From CAZJUP01 sp964549275 (GTDB lineage: Bacteria; Fidelibacterota; Marinisomatia; Marinisomatales; TCS55): a DNA stretch of 64,000 nt. This document shows positions 58,874 through 64,000 of the stretch, one piece after another. The translations under genes and the position numbers were made by a program. Every line of letters begins with the position of its first letter. The stretch's first letter is position 1. The stretch lies in NCBI GenBank assembly GCA_964549275.1, contig CAZJUP010000011.1, positions 1 to 64,000 of the forward strand, in the 5' to 3' direction. A model generated the notes under the pieces. That model was not told the DNA's origin and made no database searches. It saw only the letters and a program-made list of their open reading frames with translations.

Positions 58874-58997
58874 AAATCTCTGGCTTATTTTATCATCATC
58901 CGGAATCATTCCAACTGACATGGGCTATATAAAAGGGGCAGCCGCATCTCTCACTGGATTGATTCTTTATAGTCTTGTGCCTTCAAAATTGGATTAG
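58866..58997 (+). pseudogene. 43-codon ORF resembling the N-terminus of PgpA
   Basis: An ATG overlapping the pepP stop opens 43 codons (IIPTDMGYIKGAAASLTGLI and LYSLVP). The spacing of Gly and Ser is like the N-terminal P-x-APGT-x-GSL region of phosphatidylglycerophosphatase A, but key residues differ and the remaining ~110 residues are missing. It is probably a decayed gene stub. A real small membrane peptide coupled to pepP is the alternative. Confidence 0.35.
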
Positions 58998-59062
58998 AAT
59001 TCGGGTTTGATCTATTTGAATTGGCATAGAATTATATATTTCAATTGAGGAGAATAATATTT

Positions 59063-59776
59063 ATGAGATTAAGTTTAAAAACACTCATGTCCTTAAGTAT
59101 TATATTGATTTTTTCCTGTATGAGGAATAATCAGGGACAAGTCGTTCACTTTGGAGCATTGAAGAACTTTATGCATAAGGGGGATATTTCTGCAAAAGCA
59201 GACTTGAAAAAATTGGAATCGATTTCGAATCTCTATGCCATAGGTGCAGTGGAAAAACTGAAAGGTGAAATTCTGATATTAAATGGCAGGCCTTTTACGA
59301 CCACAGTTCAAAACGGAAAATTAATAAATGATAACACATTTAACCACAAAGCCTCCTTGTTGGTCTATGCCCCTGTAACCGCATGGTCTTCTTACATCAT
59401 TCCAGACTCCGTAATGACTCTAAACCAATTGGAATTATTTATTGAAAAGGTTTCACTAAAGGAAGGAAGGAGTGTCAATAATCCGTTTCCTTTCTTAATC
59501 GAGGGAAAAATTTCCTCGGCCAATTGGCATGTTATTGATTGGGACGAAACTGATACGGTTCATACCCATGAGAAACACAAAAATTCTGGATTGAGTGGGA
59601 TAATTCAGGATAAAATGGTGACTTTGCTTGGATTTTATTCCCGACACCATAAAACGATATTTACGCATCACTCAACATATATGCACATCCATATTCTAAC
59701 GGAAGATGAGCAAATCTCCGGACATTTAGATGATGCAGTGTTATCTGCCGGTATGATTTTAAAACTGATGAAATAA
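59063..59776 (+). CDS. Acetolactate-decarboxylase-like lipoprotein
   Basis: A 237-residue exported protein (lipobox LIFSC, lipid on Cys16). The mature part fits the alpha-acetolactate decarboxylase family: VHFGALKNFMHKGDISAKAD, then LYAIGAVEKLKGEILILNGR and a late block of His residues, MHIHILTEDEQISGHLDDAV, that would bind zinc. Known enzymes are cytoplasmic or secreted and make acetoin. A lipid-anchored form is odd, and the substrate may differ. GAGGAGA precedes ATG 59063; a TTG at 59045 would put that site inside the gene. Confidence 0.62.
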   Translation: MRLSLKTLMSLSIILIFSCMRNNQGQVVHFGALKNFMHKGDISAKADLKKLESISNLYAIGAVEKLKGEILILNGRPFTTTVQNGKLINDNTFNHKASLLVYAPVTAWSSYIIPDSVMTLNQLELFIEKVSLKEGRSVNNPFPFLIEGKISSANWHVIDWDETDTVHTHEKHKNSGLSGIIQDKMVTLLGFYSRHHKTIFTHHSTYMHIHILTEDEQISGHLDDAVLSAGMILKLMK

Positions 59777-59788
59777 AAAGGAAAATTC

Positions 59789-60676
59789 ATGGAAAATATA
59801 TCGTTGTTAATTATGGCAGCAGGAATGGGGTCTCGTTATGGTGGACTTAAACAATTAGACGCCATGGGACCCTATGGGGAAACCATTATGGATTATTCAG
59901 TATATGATGCAATTCAAGCTGGATTCACTCGTGTTGTATTCATTATTCGAAAAGATTTTGAACAGGATTTTAAAGAAAAAGTCACTCAAAAATATTCAAG
60001 GGAAATACAGGTAGATTTTGCTTTTCAGACACTAGAAAACCTTCCCAAAGGTATTACATGCCCGGAAGAACGGGTAAAACCGTGGGGTACCGGTCATGCC
60101 ATACTCTCAGCATCCCCAATGATTCAAGGCTCCTTCGTCGTGATTAATGGAGATGATTATTATGGCAGGGAATCTTTTCAAGTTGTGAGAGATTATTATC
60201 AAAAAGGTGGAGATCAATTCAGTATGGTCGCCTTTAGATTAGATAAAACATTGTCTGCTTTTGGTGGAGTCACTCGTGGGTTGTGTACAGTAGAAAATCA
60301 ATTACTGGAAACAGTTGTAGAAACAGAAAATCTAGAAAAAACTGAGTGCGGTATTACCTCCAACAGAACGATTACTTTAGATGGGAGTGAACCGGTTTCT
60401 ATGAATATGTGGGGTTTCACTCCGTCTTTATTCGAATATTTGAACTCCATGTTTGTTGAATTTCTAATAAAAGAGGGGACAAAATTAAAAAGTGAATTTT
60501 TAATACCATCCGTGATAAATGACCTTATTCAATCCAAAAAAGAAAATGTTCAAGTTCTTCGAAGTAATTCGAGCTGGTTTGGCGTAACCTATAAAGAAGA
60601 CAAATTATTTGTAATCTCTCGAATAAAACAGTTGATTGAAGACGGAGTGTACCCTGAAAAGTTATTCGGTAGGTAA
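59789..60676 (+). CDS. Sugar-phosphate nucleotidyltransferase-like protein
   Basis: A 295-residue NTP-transferase-fold protein. The nucleotide loop is LLIMAAGMGSRYGGLKQLDA, and the metal-binding Asp is in FVVINGDDYYG. The segment KPWGTGHAILSA is typical for glucose-1-P or N-acetylhexosamine-1-P nucleotidyltransferases. The exact sugar is not clear. The gene begins 12 bases after the previous stop and is followed by the ACT-like gene five bases on, so the group 59.8-62.8 kb is probably one operon. Confidence 0.85.
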   Translation: MENISLLIMAAGMGSRYGGLKQLDAMGPYGETIMDYSVYDAIQAGFTRVVFIIRKDFEQDFKEKVTQKYSREIQVDFAFQTLENLPKGITCPEERVKPWGTGHAILSASPMIQGSFVVINGDDYYGRESFQVVRDYYQKGGDQFSMVAFRLDKTLSAFGGVTRGLCTVENQLLETVVETENLEKTECGITSNRTITLDGSEPVSMNMWGFTPSLFEYLNSMFVEFLIKEGTKLKSEFLIPSVINDLIQSKKENVQVLRSNSSWFGVTYKEDKLFVISRIKQLIEDGVYPEKLFGR

Positions 60677-60681
60677 GTCCA

Positions 60682-61083
60682 ATGAATGATTTTGAACGAA
60701 AACCACTGTCGTTAAAGGTGATGAAAAGTACATTTAATATTTATCGGTTTAATCCTGGATTTAACATCGACTCTATACTTAAAAGTACAGAAGAATTGTA
60801 TTTCTTATCAAAAACATCAGATGAACTTTCGCTCATTATTAGTCACGATATTGCAATTAGTGGAGAGAAAATGGAGACCGGGTTTAAACTGATAAAAGTG
60901 ATGGATGAGCTTAATTTTTCAATGAGTGGAGTACTGTCATCAATTTTGAACCCTTTGGCAGACGCAGAAATTCCTGTATTAACTGTATCGACTTTTGACA
61001 CCGACTACTTCTTGATAAAAGAAATGCATTTAAATCAGGCAGATGCAGCTCTTAGTTCTGCAGGATTTAGTATTTATAAATAA
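60682..61083 (+). CDS. ACT-like (CASTOR-type) small protein
   Basis: A 133-residue protein. The second half, FKLIKVMDELNFSMSGVLSS ... AEIPVLTVSTFDTDYFLIKE, matches the ACT_7/CASTOR pattern, and the first half resembles a degenerate ACT copy. Bacterial members are ligand-binding proteins of unknown role. It shares one base with the glycosyltransferase start (TAATG). It is the second free-standing ACT protein in the window; the two are not close paralogues. Confidence 0.75.
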   Translation: MNDFERKPLSLKVMKSTFNIYRFNPGFNIDSILKSTEELYFLSKTSDELSLIISHDIAISGEKMETGFKLIKVMDELNFSMSGVLSSILNPLADAEIPVLTVSTFDTDYFLIKEMHLNQADAALSSAGFSIYK

Positions 61084-61934
61084 TGAATATATCTGTAATA
61101 ATCCCAACATATAATCGAAAAAAATATCTAAAGAAGGCACTTAAATCTGTCTTAGAACAAACTTATCTTCCGGGAGAAATTATTGTAGTTGATGATGGAT
61201 CTACCGATGGAACAGAAACATGGTTAAAAAAGAAGTATCCGTTAGTTACATTGGTACAACAACCCAACAGAGGGGTAAGTGCTGCAAGAAATGCAGGTAT
61301 CGAGAAAAGTAAGGGAGATTGGATTGCATTATTAGACTCTGATGATGAATGGTTACCTCATAAATTAGAAGAGCAAGTCAAAGAACTTGAACGGAATATC
61401 TCGTATAATTTTTGCCATACCAATGAAATATGGATAAGGAATGGCAAGAGGGTAAACCAGAGGAAAAAACATCAAAAATATGGGGGATTGATTTTTGACA
61501 AATGTTTGGATATGTGCCGAATTTCTCCTTCATCGGTTCTGATAAAGAAAAGTATATTTAATGCTGTGGGACTGTTTGATACTTCTCTTCCAATTTGTGA
61601 AGATTTTGACCTTTGGTTAAGAATTACAGCAAAGCATCCTGTCTTATTTTTGGATAAACCCTTACTTGTGAAATATGGTGGACATGGAGACCAGTTGTCT
61701 CGAGCAAAAGAAGGAATAGAACAGTTCCGAATTCAATCTCTTGAAAAATTGATTGACGATCCCGGATTAAATCCATGCCATAAAAATGATGTTTTGCAGA
61801 TGTTAATCAAAAAACTTGATATTTATGCGAATGGTGCCGAAAAAAGAGGTAAAATATCTGAGGCAACTTCTGCCGTCATTAAGCTCGAACTCTATCAAAA
61901 ACTATTTCATAAGTTAGAAGGAGAACTGGCATGA
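61083..61934 (+). CDS. Family 2 glycosyltransferase
   Basis: A 283-residue GT-A-fold enzyme. It begins ISVIIPTYNRKKYLKKALKS, has VVDDGSTDGTETW for nucleotide-sugar binding, GVSAARNAGIEKSKGDWIAL followed by LDSDDEW (the DxD-like metal site) and a late ICEDFDLWLRI with the probable base. No membrane segment is visible, so it acts on the cytoplasmic face. Sugar donor and acceptor are unknown; the nucleotidyltransferase two genes upstream may supply the donor. Confidence 0.9.
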   Translation: MNISVIIPTYNRKKYLKKALKSVLEQTYLPGEIIVVDDGSTDGTETWLKKKYPLVTLVQQPNRGVSAARNAGIEKSKGDWIALLDSDDEWLPHKLEEQVKELERNISYNFCHTNEIWIRNGKRVNQRKKHQKYGGLIFDKCLDMCRISPSSVLIKKSIFNAVGLFDTSLPICEDFDLWLRITAKHPVLFLDKPLLVKYGGHGDQLSRAKEGIEQFRIQSLEKLIDDPGLNPCHKNDVLQMLIKKLDIYANGAEKRGKISEATSAVIKLELYQKLFHKLEGELA

Positions 61935-62806
61935 AAAAACCCCTAATATTGGACGGGGCCATGGGTACCGAATTGATGCGTCGTGGAATTGAATTACCTC
62001 TTCCTCTTTGGAGCGCGGAGTCAAACATGGAAAATCCGGATATTGTATTGGATATTCACAAGGACTATGTTTCAGCAGGAGCAGATGTTCTTACAACCAA
62101 CACATTTCGCACAACAACATGGGCATACCGAAAAGCGGGATATACACCTAAGCGTGCATCAGAACAGGCAAAGACCGGATTGATGAGGGCTGTAGATTTA
62201 GCGGTAGAAGGTGGAGAAGATAACACCATTATAGCCGGTTCATTAACTGCATTAGAAGATTGTTATGAGCCAGAAAAATTCCCTGGAACTCTAGCTGCAG
62301 AAGAAACTTATGGTGAAACATCCGAATGGTTTTTAGAAGCAGGAATAGAGGTTCTTTTGTTTGAGACTATGGGGCACTTGGAAGAAATTAATGCCGCATT
62401 AAAAGTGACCCAATCATTAAATGCAGAGCGGTGGTTGAGTTTAATATTGAAAAGTGACTCAGAATTGTTGTCAGGACATTCCCTTATCGACACAATCAAT
62501 GTGGCGAATTCAAGCCATTTGTCTTTCCTCCTATTAAATTGCAACACGATAGACATGACTTCAATTGCCCTAGACTGTATTTTGAATAATAGAATAGGCA
62601 ATTGGGGACTTTATCCAAATCTGGGTGTGTCAACTCCAGAGAAGGATGGTCATATTGATTCGCTAATAAGCCATACCCAGTTTGAAAAAAAAATAATAGA
62701 GTATTGGGAGAGGGGTGCATCAATTATAGGTGCTTGTTGCGGGTCAACACCCAATCACATACAATTAATAAGAGAACTTATTGATACCCATTCATTTTCT
62801 GCCTGA
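61931..62806 (+). CDS. Homocysteine S-methyltransferase family protein
   Basis: A 291-residue TIM-barrel methyltransferase like MmuM or the first module of MetH. It has LILDGAMGTELMRRGIELP, DVLTTNTFRTT, the first zinc Cys in FLLLNCNTID, and the Cys pair in IIGACCGSTPNHI. Such enzymes methylate homocysteine, often from S-methylmethionine or betaine. It overlaps the glycosyltransferase by four bases, an unexpected partner. It is followed by a sigma-54 promoter that starts a new unit. Confidence 0.88.
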   Translation: MKKPLILDGAMGTELMRRGIELPLPLWSAESNMENPDIVLDIHKDYVSAGADVLTTNTFRTTTWAYRKAGYTPKRASEQAKTGLMRAVDLAVEGGEDNTIIAGSLTALEDCYEPEKFPGTLAAEETYGETSEWFLEAGIEVLLFETMGHLEEINAALKVTQSLNAERWLSLILKSDSELLSGHSLIDTINVANSSHLSFLLLNCNTIDMTSIALDCILNNRIGNWGLYPNLGVSTPEKDGHIDSLISHTQFEKKIIEYWERGASIIGACCGSTPNHIQLIRELIDTHSFSA

Positions 62807-62844
62807 TTGACAATATTTCAGACAAAACAAATGAAAATGAAATA

Positions 62845-62860
62845 TGGCACAATCTTTGCA
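62845..62860 (+). promoter_or_regulatory. Sigma-54 (RpoN) promoter
   Basis: TGGCACAATCTTTGCA carries the -24 element TGGCAC and the -12 element TTGCA with the exact five-base spacing. It lies in a non-coding gap, 27 bases before the ATG of the first small ORF, which suits a short leader. It is the only such match I noticed in an intergenic region of the window. It implies control by an enhancer-binding protein not found here. Confidence 0.8.
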
Positions 62861-62886
62861 GTTGCCCGCATGAAAGGAAACCATTT

Positions 62887-63063
62887 ATGAAAAATATAAA
62901 ATTTAAAGAAAAAAGAAAATCTTTGAACCAAATTGATCAGTTTATTACAGAATATGAAAAACGGATGCTTGATGGTAGTGCTTTACCTGGTATCCCGGTC
63001 GAAATTCCGATAGAAGATTTAATGAGTTTAATTCGGAATACAAGATTGGTTGCCCACGCATGA
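62887..63063 (+). CDS. Small protein (58 aa) behind sigma-54 promoter
   Basis: A 58-codon ORF with AAAGGAAACC ahead of the ATG. It starts with a basic, helical part (KNIKFKEKRKSLNQIDQFIT) and continues with RMLDGSALPGIPVEIPIEDL, then MSLIRNTRLVAHA. It has no membrane segment or signal. The sigma-54 promoter directly upstream and the coupled next ORF speak for a real gene. No family is recognised. The Pro-rich middle and helical ends could suit a peptide substrate, an anti-regulator or an adaptor. Confidence 0.6.
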   Translation: MKNIKFKEKRKSLNQIDQFITEYEKRMLDGSALPGIPVEIPIEDLMSLIRNTRLVAHA

Positions 63064-63137
63064 TTGATTGGCTGAGAAAAATATTTGGGAAAATTATTCC
63101 AATGCCTATACCCATCCCGATTGATAAAACTAAATAA
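63060..63137 (+). CDS. Small peptide (25 aa), coupled to the previous ORF
   Basis: An ATGA overlap with the 58-codon ORF opens 25 codons: MIDWLRKIFGKII followed by PMPIPIPIDKTK. The first half is an amphipathic, basic helix and the second a Pro-Ile repeat. Coupling and the shared sigma-54 promoter suggest translation. It ends 11 bases before the transglutaminase-like gene. It may be a toxin-like, pheromone-like or membrane-active peptide, but that is speculation. Confidence 0.45.
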   Translation: MIDWLRKIFGKIIPMPIPIPIDKTK

Positions 63138-63148
63138 AGTCCATTTTT

Positions 63149-63850
63149 ATGTCTAAATATTCTGATTTAATAATTGAGGGTCTTTCCGATCCCAAACTGC
63201 TTAATACAGTCCAGTGTTTATCATTCGATACGTTCATTGATTCAGACCATTACGATATTATGAATTTGGTAAAAGAATTAAGCGATGAAAAGACCAGTGA
63301 TTGGAACAAGGCTAAAGCCGTTTTTGAATTTGTCAGGGATGAGATTGAATATAATTTTGCCCCTTTAATCACAAAAAAGGAAGACTGGAAGGCTTCAGAA
63401 ATTTTAAGAAAAAAGAATGGAATGTGTCATCAAAAAACTATTTTGCAAGTTGCCTTACTTCGGTCGTTAAAAGTCCCGGCGGCTTTCAATTTCCAAAATA
63501 TTATTGATGCACCTCTTTTAAAGTCTCGGTATAAGGCCATGATTCCCGATGGAATTCTGCATTTCCATGCTTTAGCTGTAACCAAGCTTGAGGGGAAATG
63601 GTACCGCTTGGATGCAACGTTGGATAGGGGCTTATGCGATCGTCGTGGATATTGTATTTCTCAGATTGAAAAGGGGAAAGAAACACTTTTACCCTCTATT
63701 AAACGGAATGGAAATCCCCATTTTAAAATTATTAAAGACCATGGATACTTTACCTCTTATCCTGAGGAATTTTTACTCTCATTTTTATCCCACAAAAATG
63801 ATTGGGATTATTGGAGAAAATTTGTCAGGAGAGAGCACCTTTCTATGTAG
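63149..63850 (+). CDS. Transglutaminase-like protein
   Basis: A 233-residue protein of the transglutaminase-like superfamily. The catalytic triad is visible as Cys in KKNGMCHQKTI (~residue 94), His in GILHFHALAV and Asp in YRLDATLDRG. Members can be peptidases, amidases or crosslinkers of proteins. It has no signal peptide, so it acts in the cytoplasm. It lies in the same direction right after the two small ORFs and probably shares their sigma-54 promoter, so the 58- or 25-residue product may be its substrate; this is inference. Confidence 0.82.
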   Translation: MSKYSDLIIEGLSDPKLLNTVQCLSFDTFIDSDHYDIMNLVKELSDEKTSDWNKAKAVFEFVRDEIEYNFAPLITKKEDWKASEILRKKNGMCHQKTILQVALLRSLKVPAAFNFQNIIDAPLLKSRYKAMIPDGILHFHALAVTKLEGKWYRLDATLDRGLCDRRGYCISQIEKGKETLLPSIKRNGNPHFKIIKDHGYFTSYPEEFLLSFLSHKNDWDYWRKFVRREHLSM

Positions 63851-63970
63851 AGAAAAGCTTGAAAAAAAATTAGGGTAATTTTTAAATTCGCCGGAACTTT
63901 TTAGCTGTTTATTCTATTTAAGATTTATTTTTTGTGAAAAGGAGTTTAATTCTTTGGAGGTTAAATCAAC

Positions 63971-64000
63971 GTGATTACAGTAACGAATCTATCAAAAAAT
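63971..64000 (+). CDS. Start of probable ABC transporter ATPase (partial)
   Basis: GGAGG followed after ten bases by GTG begins ITVTNLSKN, the usual first residues of an ABC-type ATPase. Only ten codons are in the window, so the call is tentative. Confidence 0.45.
   Translation, partial: MITVTNLSKN

Noticed and set aside
1..64000. tRNA, rRNA, riboswitch, insertion sequence or phage genes
   Set aside because: I scanned for these by eye and found no convincing case; short or degenerate RNA elements could still be missed.

Overview
The window is a 64-kb, roughly 40 % GC, gene-dense bacterial chromosome segment. The mix of genes points to the FCB group, with Candidatus Marinimicrobia (SAR406-like) or a near relative as my best guess. 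The clues are a secreted hydrolase ending in a type-IX-style C-terminal sorting tail, a TonB-receptor remnant, many lipoproteins, a group 3b [NiFe] hydrogenase and a long NagB fused to a PIG-L domain. The lineage is inference, since no rRNA or ribosomal protein gene is present. No tRNA, rRNA, CRISPR array, insertion sequence or prophage was recognised.

Layout. 1-2.3 kb: end of comEC, an RNase HII-YraN fusion, and signal peptidase I. 2.2-5.9 kb, minus strand: a truncated metallo-beta-lactamase with its TetR regulator, glyoxalase-like, pirin and broken DoxX genes, and a LicD-type transferase. 5.9-7.2 kb: a gene-poor scar with orphan hairpins, a 40-bp repeat pair and the wreck of a TonB-dependent receptor. 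7.2-13.7 kb: a complete branched-chain amino acid (LIV) ABC transporter followed by an overlapping acyl-CoA synthetase. 13.9-17.7 kb: a lipoprotein, an SDR, and aldehyde dehydrogenase with its DUF779 partner.

17.8-47.6 kb is the centre of the window: about 20 genes that together look like a peptidoglycan harvesting and recycling island. Outside the cytoplasm are predicted a GH3-beta-lactamase lipoprotein, a DUF1460 amidase-like lipoprotein, a PBP4-type peptidase, NamZ exo-muramidase and a SleL-like GH18 enzyme. Inside are NagZ, two ROK-type sugar kinases, LD-carboxypeptidase, NagB-PIG-L and diaminopimelate decarboxylase. Transport is covered by two sodium/solute symporters, a NagX-like membrane protein and an amino acid permease, with SpmA/SpmB of unknown role. 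A TPR regulator sits in the middle. The genes form three or four tightly overlapping operons. A perfect 34-bp palindrome lies in one divergent promoter region. murQ and nagA were not found here.

47.7-49.5 kb holds thioredoxin, OsmC and PAP2 genes. 49.6-56.3 kb is an eight-gene operon for an NAD(P)-linked [NiFe] hydrogenase with its protease, a receiver protein, a membrane histidine kinase and an ACT-domain protein. 56.3-64 kb carries two small envelope genes, an M24 peptidase followed by a stub resembling PgpA, an acetolactate-decarboxylase-like lipoprotein, a nucleotidyltransferase, a second ACT-like protein, a glycosyltransferase and a homocysteine-methyltransferase-like gene. It ends with a near-perfect sigma-54 promoter in front of two tiny ORFs and a transglutaminase-like gene, then the first codons of a probable ABC transporter.
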